Shown: positions 1-6,988, counted from the first letter of the stretch. The stretch is DNA of 8,735 bases from an uncultured Lachnospiraceae bacterium (GCA_958405355.1 CATYEA010000075.1:1-8735); one strand, 5' to 3'. Numbers and translations: made by a program. Notes: a model not told the origin generated them from the letters alone.

Positions 1-568
1 TAATGAAATGGTAACCTATGATCTGATCTTCTTCATCTAAAGCAATGCCTGTAACATATCCATCGGTAATTTCAAGATAACGAGGGCCTTTTTTCAATGT
101 ACCGTACATTGTACCAACCTGAGAACGAAGTCCTTTACCAAGGTCTTCCAGTCCGGCACCAACTGCTAAACCGTCTTCAGAGAAAGCAGACTGGCTGCGG
201 CCGTATACAATCTGTAAGAACAACTCTCTCATAGCTGTATTGATGGCATCACAAACAAGGTCCGTATTTAAAGCTTCAAGAATCGTCAATCCCGGAAGAA
301 TTTCGGATGCCATAGCTGCTGAATGGGTCATACCAGAACATCCGATGGTTTCTACCAATGCTTCCTGAATGATACCGTCTTTAACATTCAATGTCAATTT
401 ACAGGTTCCCTGCTGAGGTGCACACCAGCCAATACCGTGTGTAAATCCGGAAATATCTTTAATTTCCTTTGCTTTTACCCATTTTGCTTCTTCCGGAATC
501 GGCGCTGCACCATGAGCAACACCCTGGGCTACCGGGCACATCATTTCTACTTCATGTGAATAAATCAT
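1..568 (-). CDS. NifU-like iron-sulfur cluster assembly scaffold protein (3' end cut off)
   Basis: The reverse strand encodes 189 residues before the window edge, starting MIYSHEVEMMCPVAQG. The ATG at 566-568 follows an AGGAGTT ribosome binding site with a 5-nt gap, so the start is secure. The protein resembles the NifU/IscU N-terminal scaffold fold, which holds a nascent Fe-S cluster on cysteines for transfer to apoproteins. Visible cysteines are C11, C49 (GWCAPQQG), C56, C77 (ETIGCSGMTHSAAMAS) and C106. C77 sits in a GCSG motif like the second ligand cysteine of IscU. From memory of the family, this version in Lachnospiraceae and relatives usually lies next to a GGGtGRT protein gene, which would be outside the left edge. 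The coding region is intact as far as it goes. Family assignment is fairly sure; the actual client proteins are unknown. Confidence 0.85.
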   Translation of the reverse strand, partial: MIYSHEVEMMCPVAQGVAHGAAPIPEEAKWVKAKEIKDISGFTHGIGWCAPQQGTCKLTLNVKDGIIQEALVETIGCSGMTHSAAMASEILPGLTILEALNTDLVCDAINTAMRELFLQIVYGRSQSAFSEDGLAVGAGLEDLGKGLRSQVGTMYGTLKKGPRYLEITDGYVTGIALDEEDQIIGYHFI

Positions 569-610
569 TTTATAACTCCTTTCAATATATGGTGAGTATT
601 CATTGTTAAA

Positions 611-638
611 ATGATATCATAGTTATATTTATTGTCTC
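611..638 (-). promoter_or_regulatory. Probable promoter of the NifU-like gene
   Basis: On the minus strand a GAGACA -35-like box (633-638) and TATCAT -10 box (611-616) are separated by 16 bp. The -10 is preceded by TGA, giving an extended -10 (TGN-TATCAT). This places the transcript start about 35 nt upstream of the ribosome binding site. The -35 match is modest, so this is a prediction only. Confidence 0.4.
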
Positions 639-640
639 AT

Positions 641-671
641 AAAACCCCGTTTTCGTCCAGCGTTTTTGGAC
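641..671 (-). terminator. Possible weak terminator after the GlmU-like gene
   Basis: Just past the stop of the GlmU-like gene the minus strand can form GTCCA/TGGAC (655-671, 7-nt loop). It is followed by AAAAC-GGG-GTTTT (641-653), whose 3' arm gives a short T run. Neither stem is strong, and there is no long U-tract, so termination may be partial. Confidence 0.3.
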
Positions 672-678
672 AATTTTA

Positions 679-1350
679 TCATACAATTTTCTTTTGAATA
701 ACCTCGCCCGTATTCTTGAAAATACTCCGGGCCGGAACAAAACCGCGTACCATGGATGTTGGATAGACATTGGATTCACGTCCGATAACTGTTCCGGGAT
801 TGAGTACCGCATTGCAGCCAACTTCCACATTATCGCCGAGCATGGCACCAAATTTTTTAAGTCCGGTTTCAATCCGTTCACCGCCGGCCGAAACCTTCAC
901 AAGCATTTTGTCCGCTTTGACATTAGAAGTAATGGAACCTGCGCCCATGTGGGCTTTGTAACCTAAAATGGAATCGCCCACATAGTTGTAATGAGGCACC
1001 TGAACCTTATTAAACAACACAACATTTTTAAGTTCTGTGGAATTTCCCACCACTGCGCCTTCACCGACAATGGCGTTGCCCCGGATAAAGGCACAATGGC
1101 GCACTTCCGCCTCTTTACCGATAATCGCCGGGCCATGTACATAAGCTGATGGAAATACGGTGGCACTTTTTGCAATCCATACATCATCGCCCACCTGATC
1201 GTATTCATCCTTTGGCAATGTCGGACCCAGTTTTAAAATAAATTCACCGATTTTCGGCAGAGCCTGCCACGGATAATCCAGACCTTCAAATAAATCAGCA
1301 GCAATCGTCTCTTCCAGACTATATAAATTTTTTATCATCAAACCTTCCAT
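679..1350 (-). CDS. GlmU-like left-handed beta-helix acyltransferase without a nucleotidyltransferase domain
   Basis: This 223-residue protein consists almost wholly of hexapeptide repeats (roughly residues 55-205), the signature of left-handed beta-helix acyltransferases. The segment around VPHYNYVGD (H120) and GAGSITSN (N143) parallels the GlmU acetyltransferase site, where NHLTYLGD carries the catalytic histidine and TCN the substrate-binding asparagine. The N-terminal uridylyltransferase Rossmann domain of bifunctional GlmU is absent; only about 50 residues precede the helix. Such proteins are often annotated as UDP-GlcNAc pyrophosphorylase by homology, a name the missing domain does not support. 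It starts 9 nt after glmS, and its AGGAGAG ribosome binding site overlaps the glmS stop codon, implying translational coupling. Inference: acetylation of an amino-sugar phosphate, possibly glucosamine-1-phosphate. A second ATG at codon 5 is possible but has a weaker site. Confidence 0.8.
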   Translation of the reverse strand: MEGLMIKNLYSLEETIAADLFEGLDYPWQALPKIGEFILKLGPTLPKDEYDQVGDDVWIAKSATVFPSAYVHGPAIIGKEAEVRHCAFIRGNAIVGEGAVVGNSTELKNVVLFNKVQVPHYNYVGDSILGYKAHMGAGSITSNVKADKMLVKVSAGGERIETGLKKFGAMLGDNVEVGCNAVLNPGTVIGRESNVYPTSMVRGFVPARSIFKNTGEVIQKKIV

Positions 1351-1359
1351 GACTCTCTC

Positions 1360-3186
1360 CTATTCTACCGTTACGGATTTTGCCAGATTTCTCGGCTGAT
1401 CCACATCACAGCCCTTGGCCACAGCCACATAATAGGCAAACAACTGCATCGGAATGGTAGCCATCAATCCGGTAAAGTTTTTATTTGTTTTTGGAATATA
1501 GAATACATAATTTGCATTCTTTTCAATATCCTTATTATCTTCGTTAGTTACTGCAAGAACAAAAGCGCCACGAGTCTTTACTTCCACAATATTGCTGACA
1601 ATCTTTCCATAAAGCTGTTCCTGAGTCACCAAGGCCACGACAAGGGTTCCATTTTCAATCAGAGAAATGGTGCCATGCTTTAATTCACCGGCGGCATAGG
1701 CCTCTGAATGAACATAAGAAATTTCTTTAAGCTTTAAGGATGCCTCCAAAGCACTGGCATAGTCAATGCCTCGTCCCAGGAAAAATACATCCTTCAAACC
1801 GATATACTGGTTGGCAAGATACTGGATTTTTTCTTTATCCTGAAGCATCTGATCAATTTTATCCGGTAAAGTCTTTAATTCCTGAATCATTTCCAGATAA
1901 TCACTTCTGGAAATCTTCTCACGGATTTTTCCAAAATGAAGGGCAAGCAAGTAAAGAGCTGACAACTGACTTGTATAACCCTTTGTCGTTGCCACAGCAA
2001 TCTCCGGTCCAGCCCACGTATATAAAACATCATCTGCTTCTCTGGCAATGGAACTTCCAACCACATTGACAACAGCTAAAGTCCGGACACCATGGCGTTT
2101 TGCTTCTCGCATGGCAGCCAATGTATCGGCTGTCTCACCGGACTGACTGATGATAATGGCCAGTGTATTATCTTCCAGAATCGGATTACGATAACGGAAC
2201 TCAGAGGCCAAATCCACTTCCACAGGAATCCGTGACAATTCTTCAATGACATATTTTCCTGTGACACCCGCATGATAAGCCGAACCGCAGGCAATAATAA
2301 AAATCTTCTGAAGCTTTTTAATCTGTTCATCAGTCATGCGAAGTTCATGGATAAACACTTCATCTTCCCTTAACCGAGGGAAGATTGTATCTCTTACGGC
2401 CTTTGGCTGCTCATGGATTTCCTTCATCATGAAATGCTGGTAACCACCTTTTTCTGCCGCAGAAACATCCCACTGAATCTCTGTCACTTCTTTTTCAATA
2501 ACATCTAAATCCTGATTATAGACAGTCACATTGTCACGGGTCAGCTTAACAATCTCACCGTCCTCAAGGATATAGATTTTCCGTGTATGTTTTAACACAG
2601 CCGGAATATCTGAAGCAATATAATTGCCGTCTTCGGAAAGCCCGACAATGAGAGGACTGTCCTTTTTAACCGCAATAATTTCATCCGGATTATCTTTATT
2701 GATAATTCCAAGGGCATAGGAACCTTCGATACGGCTCATGACCTTCGACAATGTTTTTAATAAATCACCGTCAAAATAGTAGTCCAGCATCAGCGTGACA
2801 ACTTCCGTATCTGTCTCCGACTGGAAAACATAACCCTTTGTCAAAAGACGCTTTTTCAATTCCAGATAATTTTCGATAATACCATTGTGAACAACAGAAA
2901 TCGTCTCACTGGCATTCACGTGAGGGTGAGAATTCACGTCGGAAGGCTCGCCGTGGGTCGCCCACCGGGTATGACCAATACCGACCGTACCAGCTAAATC
3001 TGCACCGTCATGGGTTAATTCCCGCAAATCTTTAATCTTTCCCTTTGTTTTTACTGTATTAATATTTTCACCATCAAAAATGGAAATACCTGCCGAATCA
3101 TATCCTCTGTATTCAAGTTTTGCCAGACCGTCCAAAAGAATCGGGGCTGCCTGGGCTTTACCAATATATCCAACAATGCCGCACAT
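1360..3186 (-). CDS. glmS: Glutamine--fructose-6-phosphate aminotransferase (isomerizing)
   Basis: GlmS converts fructose-6-phosphate and glutamine to glucosamine-6-phosphate and glutamate, the first committed step to UDP-GlcNAc for peptidoglycan. At 608 residues it matches the family length. The N-terminal class II glutaminase domain begins MCGIVGY, with C2 as nucleophile after Met removal, plus GHTRWATHG (71-79) and HNGIIENY (100-107). Two SIS sugar-isomerase domains follow (about 295-420 and 460-595), with ACGSAYHA (299-306) and SQSGETADT (347-355). E488, H504 and K603 fall at the positions of the E. coli isomerase residues, and the C-terminus DQPRNLAKSVTVE is canonical. A GGAGG site lies 6 nt before the ATG. 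It lies between topB (72-nt gap) and the GlmU-like gene (9-nt gap). No glmS ribozyme fits the 72-nt leader, so regulation must differ from that of Bacillus. Confidence 0.98.
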   Translation of the reverse strand: MCGIVGYIGKAQAAPILLDGLAKLEYRGYDSAGISIFDGENINTVKTKGKIKDLRELTHDGADLAGTVGIGHTRWATHGEPSDVNSHPHVNASETISVVHNGIIENYLELKKRLLTKGYVFQSETDTEVVTLMLDYYFDGDLLKTLSKVMSRIEGSYALGIINKDNPDEIIAVKKDSPLIVGLSEDGNYIASDIPAVLKHTRKIYILEDGEIVKLTRDNVTVYNQDLDVIEKEVTEIQWDVSAAEKGGYQHFMMKEIHEQPKAVRDTIFPRLREDEVFIHELRMTDEQIKKLQKIFIIACGSAYHAGVTGKYVIEELSRIPVEVDLASEFRYRNPILEDNTLAIIISQSGETADTLAAMREAKRHGVRTLAVVNVVGSSIAREADDVLYTWAGPEIAVATTKGYTSQLSALYLLALHFGKIREKISRSDYLEMIQELKTLPDKIDQMLQDKEKIQYLANQYIGLKDVFFLGRGIDYASALEASLKLKEISYVHSEAYAAGELKHGTISLIENGTLVVALVTQEQLYGKIVSNIVEVKTRGAFVLAVTNEDNKDIEKNANYVFYIPKTNKNFTGLMATIPMQLFAYYVAVAKGCDVDQPRNLAKSVTVE

Positions 3187-3246
3187 AGTCTACCTCCAAT
3201 TATATTGATTCACTAAATAACCTCATTTTAACACTCAGTGATTACA

Positions 3247-3274
3247 AAGTCTAGTTCTTTAAGTATAGTTCTTT
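3247..3274. repeat. 14-bp tandem duplication spanning the topB stop codon
   Basis: Two adjacent 14-bp units, 3247-3260 and 3261-3274, differ at one position only (plus strand aagtctagttcttt and aagtatagttcttt). The topB stop codon TAA (3259-3261) is created at their junction. Without the second unit, reading would have ended at a TAG two codons earlier, so the duplication seems to have changed the last residues of TopB. Confidence 0.75.
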
Positions 3275-5241
3275 GAGAGCTCTTCGTACTTTTCCCGGAG
3301 CATCCACTGGTTATTCAGCCGTTTCACATACTCTGTCCGCACAGATACAAAATTGTCCAGCTTCTCCATGTATTCATCCGGTGTGATGGTTCCTTCCGCC
3401 ACATAGTTAAGCCCCTTCTCCCAACTGGCTGTCAGTTCCGGATTCAGAAGGGCCCGCAGAGAACTGTCTACTACGTCGTATACCATCTCTCCAAGCTTTG
3501 TCGGCGTGATAATCTGGGTTTTTTTATTCAATGCCAGATATTTGATCGTTACCAGCTTCTTTAAAATCTCAGCCCGGGTCGCACTCGTTCCGATACCGCT
3601 GCCTTTGATCATGGCTCGCAGCTCTTCATCCTCAATGAGCTGTCCGGCATTTTCCATAGCAAGAATCATACTTCCCGAATTATACCGTTTCGGCGGGGTC
3701 GTTTCTCCCTCTTTAATATATAATTCCTTCATCGGAAGGGAAATACCTTTTTTTAATGTTTTCAGAAGTTCCAGAAAACCAATATCAATTTTCTCGTTCT
3801 CTTCCCCTTCTTTGGATTTATCCGATGGCTTTCCGGCTACCTTAAGATATCCTTCAGAAAGAAGCACTTTAAAACTGGCAAAAAACCGCTCTTTATCCTT
3901 GCTTGTAACCAGACTGATTTTCTGATACTCGGCCGCCGGATAAAAAATACTTAAAAACCGTTTTGCAATCACCGTATATACACTGAAGCCCGTCCGGCTG
4001 ACAGACTTTAAAGCGCCCAGCCCCTGCCCTGTCGGCACAATGGCATAATGATCCGTAATCTGTTTATCATTGACATAACGGGTCTTCGCAATATTTTTAT
4101 AGCTTCCCATTTCCAGGACTTCATTGGCGAAATCCGACACCGGAGCAAAGCCGCGAAGCCCACTGATATTTTTATAAATTTCTTTGGCCACTGCCGTAGA
4201 GAGAACGCGGGCATCCGTTCTCGGATAGGTCACCAGCTTCTTTTCATAAAGCTCCTGGACAACTTTCAGCGTCTCATCCGGACTCAATTTAAAAAGCCGG
4301 GAACATTCATTCTGAAGCTCCGCCAAATTAAATAACAAAGGCGGATTTTTCTTTTCCTTTTTCTTTGTCAGTTCTTCAATCACCATGGCCCGCGGCGGTT
4401 CTGCTTCCAACATGGCAATCAGCGCTTTGGCATCCTCTTCTTTTTTGAAGCCATTTTCCTTATAGAGGGCCGGTGTTCCAAAATATCTGGAACCTTCTGC
4501 CGCCCGCCATTCCGCTTCAATCTCCCGTCCCTGAACGTCCAGTTTTGCCAGAACCCGGTAAAACGGTGTTTTTACAAAAGCCCGAATCTCCCGTTCTCTG
4601 CGGACGACCATACCAAGAACACAGGTCATGACCCGGCCTACAGAAAGCACAGTCCGTTTTGTTTTCATAAAACTTGAAATAGACGGTCCATATTTAAGGG
4701 TCAAAAGCCGAGAGAAATTAATACCCATAAGATAATCTTCTTTAGCACGCAGATAGGCGGACGCAGCCAGATTATCGTAGGCTGAAATATCCTTTGCCTC
4801 CCGGATACCTCGCTTAATTTCTTCTTCCGTCTGGGAATCAATCCAGACCCGCTTTTTTGTCTTTCCTTTGACACCGGCCATCTGGTCTACCAGACGATAT
4901 ATGTATTCACCTTCCCGCCCCGAGTCGGTACAGACATAAATCGTATCCACATCCGATCGATTTAACAGATGACTGACAATATCAAATTGTTTTTTCACCG
5001 AATCAATGACTTCATATTTAAACTCTTTCGGAATAAAAGGCAGTGTGTCCAGCGACCAGCGGCGCAGCGCCGGGTCATAAGCTTCCGGATAACTCATTGT
5101 CACCAAATGGCCGACACACCAGGTCACCACTGAATCCTCTGATTCCATGTAGCCATCATAGCTTTTACCTTTAATATTTAAAGCTTTGGCAAACTCTCTG
5201 GCCACACTCGGTTTTTCTGCAATATATAACGATTTTGACAT
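3259..5241 (-). CDS. topB: DNA topoisomerase III (type IA)
   Basis: A 660-residue type IA topoisomerase that passes single DNA strands through a transient 5'-phosphotyrosine break, acting in decatenation and recombination-intermediate processing. The TOPRIM domain is at the N-terminus (MSKSLYIAEKPSVA with E9; CTDSGREGE at 104-112). Next come the topoisomerase core with a DYLMGINFSR segment (169-178) and the active site VTYPRTD with Y339. The GTSATRAE motif is near residue 560. The TOPRIM DxD is DSG here, with glycine for the second aspartate. No C-terminal zinc-ribbon cysteines are seen; the protein ends in a basic, helical tail. The length is close to E. coli TopB. An AAGGAGA site lies 4-5 nt before the ATG. 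It is probably first in an operon with glmS, since no promoter or terminator is clear in the 72-nt gap. Assignment as topoisomerase III rather than I rests on its length and lack of zinc ribbons. Confidence 0.93.
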   Translation of the reverse strand: MSKSLYIAEKPSVAREFAKALNIKGKSYDGYMESEDSVVTWCVGHLVTMSYPEAYDPALRRWSLDTLPFIPKEFKYEVIDSVKKQFDIVSHLLNRSDVDTIYVCTDSGREGEYIYRLVDQMAGVKGKTKKRVWIDSQTEEEIKRGIREAKDISAYDNLAASAYLRAKEDYLMGINFSRLLTLKYGPSISSFMKTKRTVLSVGRVMTCVLGMVVRREREIRAFVKTPFYRVLAKLDVQGREIEAEWRAAEGSRYFGTPALYKENGFKKEEDAKALIAMLEAEPPRAMVIEELTKKKEKKNPPLLFNLAELQNECSRLFKLSPDETLKVVQELYEKKLVTYPRTDARVLSTAVAKEIYKNISGLRGFAPVSDFANEVLEMGSYKNIAKTRYVNDKQITDHYAIVPTGQGLGALKSVSRTGFSVYTVIAKRFLSIFYPAAEYQKISLVTSKDKERFFASFKVLLSEGYLKVAGKPSDKSKEGEENEKIDIGFLELLKTLKKGISLPMKELYIKEGETTPPKRYNSGSMILAMENAGQLIEDEELRAMIKGSGIGTSATRAEILKKLVTIKYLALNKKTQIITPTKLGEMVYDVVDSSLRALLNPELTASWEKGLNYVAEGTITPDEYMEKLDNFVSVRTEYVKRLNNQWMLREKYEELSKNYT

Positions 5242-5275
5242 AAATTCTCCTTAAAAATATTTCGCAAGTGCTCAC

Positions 5276-5304
5276 ATTATATCATGATTTCAAGTGACAC
5301 GAAA
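5276..5304 (-). promoter_or_regulatory. Probable topB promoter (extended -10)
   Basis: On the minus strand a perfect TATAAT (5276-5281) is preceded by TGA, forming an extended -10 element. The position 17 bp further upstream (TTTCGT, 5299-5304) is a poor -35 match, as is common with extended -10 promoters. The leader to the topB ATG would be about 28 nt. It probably drives topB-glmS and the GlmU-like gene. Confidence 0.55.
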
Positions 5305-5318
5305 GTCTGACTTTTTTC

Positions 5319-5347
5319 TGTACCGTCAAAACAAAAGGTGATATACT
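5319..5347 (+). promoter_or_regulatory. Probable promoter of the LUD gene (extended -10)
   Basis: TATACT at 5342-5347 is preceded by TGA (extended -10). A weak TGTACC lies at the -35 position (5319-5324, 17-bp spacer). It is divergent from the topB promoter; the two -10 boxes are 60 bp apart, so a regulator bound between them could affect both. Confidence 0.5.
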
Positions 5348-5378
5348 ATTATTAAAAAATAGAACGGAGCGTGATTTA

Positions 5379-6014
5379 ATGAACCCAAAGAAAAAATTCT
5401 ATGAAACAGCCGCAGAAACTCTGATTAAAAATCTGGACAAACGCGGCATGGAAGCCTACTATGTGGACAATGGCGAAGAAGCCCTGAAAATGGCTCTGCG
5501 TTTTGTAACTCCCGGCGCCAGCGTATCCTGGGGCGGTTCCATGTCTATTAATGAAATCGGACTGATTCCGGCATTAAAAGCTGCGGACTGTGTTGTTTTA
5601 GACCGTACGGTCCCAAAGACCGATGAAGAGAAAAAAAAATTTTTCAGCAAAGTTGCTGTCTGTGATTACTATTTTATGAGTACCAATGCCCTGACTATGG
5701 ACGGTGAACTGGTCAATATTGACGGCAACGGTAACCGGGTGGCTTCCCTTATTTTCGGACCATCCAACGTCATTATCATTGCCGGCATGAATAAGGTTGC
5801 TGACAATGTGGATGCTGCCATTGCCCGTGCCCGCAATACTGCAGCCCCAATGAACACCATCCGACTGGATAAAAGCACACCATGTACCCAGGTTGGACGC
5901 TGCTGCAATTGTATGAGCCCGGATTGCATCTGCAACCAATTTGTCGTTACCCGCCGCAGCGCCCCGGCCGGAAGAATTAAAATCATCCTTGTCGGTGAAG
6001 AACTGGGTTATTAA
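5379..6014 (+). CDS. LUD-domain protein, LutC/YkgG-like (lactate utilization family)
   Basis: This 211-residue protein spans one LUD domain (PF02589 type, formerly DUF162), found in the LutB/LutC proteins of L-lactate oxidation. Typical features are WGGSMSINEIGL (51-62), ALTMDGELVNIDGNGNRVA (104-122), FGPSNVIIIAGMNKV (126-140) and RARNTAAPMN (150-159). The C-terminal part is rich in cysteine (C169, C175, C176, C178, C183, C185), pointing to a metal or Fe-S site; this is inference. No LutA or LutB partner lies beside it, so the lactate role is uncertain: many stand-alone LUD proteins in Clostridia have no known function. The start follows CGGAG with a 9-nt gap. It is a single-gene unit with its own promoter and a strong hairpin downstream. 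Confidence 0.88.
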   Translation: MNPKKKFYETAAETLIKNLDKRGMEAYYVDNGEEALKMALRFVTPGASVSWGGSMSINEIGLIPALKAADCVVLDRTVPKTDEEKKKFFSKVAVCDYYFMSTNALTMDGELVNIDGNGNRVASLIFGPSNVIIIAGMNKVADNVDAAIARARNTAAPMNTIRLDKSTPCTQVGRCCNCMSPDCICNQFVVTRRSAPAGRIKIILVGEELGY

Positions 6015-6018
6015 AGTG

Positions 6019-6082
6019 AAACAGGTATATTCCGCCGAAAAGCTTGTGACAACGCTTTTCTTTGGAATATACCTGTTTTATT
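6019..6082 (+). terminator. Long hairpin terminator after the LUD gene
   Basis: Four bases after the LUD stop a perfect 15-bp inverted repeat begins: aaacaggtatattcc (6019-6033) with ggaatatacctgttt (6064-6078). Inside it, a 3x3 internal loop leads to a second 7-bp stem, gaaaagc/gcttttc (6037-6043 with 6054-6060). The T run at the base (TTTTATTTA) supports termination of the plus-strand gene. It may also stop transcripts from the convergent barstar side, though the minus-strand flank has few Us. Confidence 0.8.
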
Positions 6083-6144
6083 TATGCTTTCTTTCAGAAT
6101 ATCGCCGATTTATTTGACGCTTTTCTTTGGAATATACCTGTTTT
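6052..6144. repeat. Perfect 28-bp direct repeat duplicating the terminator's right arm
   Basis: The 28 bases at 6052-6079 recur without mismatch at 6117-6144, 65 bp apart. The first copy is the 3' arm of the LUD terminator; the second has no own left arm nearby. The unit holds acgcttttc and ggaatatacctg. The sequence between copies is unrelated and AT-rich. This looks like a local duplication or a remnant of a small palindromic element. Confidence 0.85.
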
Positions 6145-6185
6145 TCCACATCGACCTCTATATAAGAGCACATCTCGATTTTGAT

Positions 6186-6446
6186 TCAATTATTTATTTT
6201 GCTAAAATTCAGAACCAAACACTCATTATCCAGAACGGCATCTTCAAATACCCGTTTTATTCCGGAATCCATCATCTCTGCATTCTCTATATAAATCTCC
6301 AGGGCTTCGCCAATCTCTGTCAGGAGATCGTAGAGCGCATCCAGATTTTCCCCGTAATACGCAGGAAAATTAAATTTTTTCATTAAATAAATATGCCCTT
6401 CTCCACTACGCTGGAGCATTTTTCCATCCAGAAAAATTTCTTTCAT
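6186..6446 (-). CDS. Barstar-family ribonuclease inhibitor
   Basis: A small acidic protein (86 residues from the chosen start) of the barstar family, the intracellular inhibitor that plugs the barnase active site. The diagnostic stretch YYGENLDALYDLLT (residues 30-43) matches barstar helix 2, with D36, D40 and T43 at the barnase-contacting positions D35, D39 and T42. Barstar W38 is Y39 here and C40 is leucine. The strong GGAGAGGA site, lying inside the last codons of the ribonuclease gene, is 6-7 nt before the ATG at 6444-6446, and starting there (MKEIFLDGK) aligns with barstar. The ATG at 6450-6452 would instead give 88 residues and a 4-nt ATGA overlap with the ribonuclease stop, but its spacing is poor. 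Tight coupling to the upstream gene ensures the inhibitor is made with its ribonuclease. No signal peptide, so cytoplasmic. Confidence 0.9.
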   Translation of the reverse strand: MKEIFLDGKMLQRSGEGHIYLMKKFNFPAYYGENLDALYDLLTEIGEALEIYIENAEMMDSGIKRVFEDAVLDNECLVLNFSKINN

Positions 6447-6448
6447 AC

Positions 6449-6970
6449 TCATTCCTCTCCATAAAGCTGTTCAAAACTTTCATAGTGGTCCTCCGTATAG
6501 TAAATATTTCCGGTATTCGAAAAAACAATCCGTTTAGCGCCCCTTGATTTTGCTCCTACCGTATCAATATCACACTCTGTATAAGAAATGCCATCTTCTT
6601 CAGGAAGCAGACCTTCATAGTTTCCGAACCGGTCGCCTCCGATAGCCATTCCGGGAGCATAAGGCTCCAGAGAACCGCCTTCCCATCCAAGTTTCTTCGC
6701 TTCTTTTTTTGTTATGAAATTTTCCGGCAGCTTTCCGTAAGTATAAATATACAAAGCCACATCTTCTTTCGTCGTATATGAACCTTTTTCATCCGGCAGT
6801 TCCCCGGCTGTGGTTTCGGATTCAATCTCTGACTCAGTAAGTACATATCCAGACTCCGTTTCCACGGATAAAGGACTGGATGCAGCCTCCAATGCTCCCG
6901 AGCAGCCTCCAACAAAAAGAAGGATACTGCTTAAAATCATCAGAAATACATATTTTAAATACTTTCTCAT
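6449..6970 (-). CDS. Barnase-type guanyl-preferring ribonuclease, predicted lipoprotein
   Basis: The C-terminal part (about residues 65-173) matches barnase throughout: LPENFITKKEAKKLGW, APGMAIGGDRFGNYEG, YTECDID, RIVF and DHYESF. All catalytic residues are kept: K88, E132, R143, R147 and H162 correspond to barnase K27, E73, R83, R87 and H102. It is therefore predicted to be an active RNA endonuclease. The N-terminus (MRKYLKYVFLMILSSILLFVGGC) is a lipoprotein signal peptide with a VGGC lipobox (C23), followed by an acidic Ser/Thr/Glu-rich linker of about 40 residues. So the enzyme is probably exported and tethered to the outer membrane face rather than freely secreted as in Bacillus. The ATG at 6968-6970 is chosen because AGGAG lies 9-10 nt upstream; a TTG at 6979 sits on the ribosome binding site. 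It begins 18 nt after the MATE gene and directly precedes barstar. Confidence 0.92.
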   Translation of the reverse strand: MRKYLKYVFLMILSSILLFVGGCSGALEAASSPLSVETESGYVLTESEIESETTAGELPDEKGSYTTKEDVALYIYTYGKLPENFITKKEAKKLGWEGGSLEPYAPGMAIGGDRFGNYEGLLPEEDGISYTECDIDTVGAKSRGAKRIVFSNTGNIYYTEDHYESFEQLYGEE

Positions 6971-6988
6971 TTTTATCAAACTCCTACT

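Noticed and set aside
3199..3204. TATAAT just before glmS as a promoter
   Set aside because: It lies directly beside the GGAGG site, so a start 6-8 nt downstream would remove the ribosome binding site.
3506..3925. Plus-strand open frame of 139 codons opposite topB
   Set aside because: No ribosome binding site and no family resemblance; it is the complement of a well-conserved topoisomerase region.
6145..6182. Hairpin ATCGA/TCGAT with inner CTCT/AGAG after barstar as its terminator
   Set aside because: Short, AT-rich and not followed by a U-tract on the minus strand.
6084..6386. Plus-strand open frame of 100 codons opposite barstar
   Set aside because: It begins within the terminator/repeat region with no ribosome binding site, and is antisense to a clear barstar gene.
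6971..6979. TTG start giving a 176-residue ribonuclease
   Set aside because: It touches the AGGAG ribosome binding site; the ATG at 6970 has proper spacing and gives a normal lipoprotein signal peptide.
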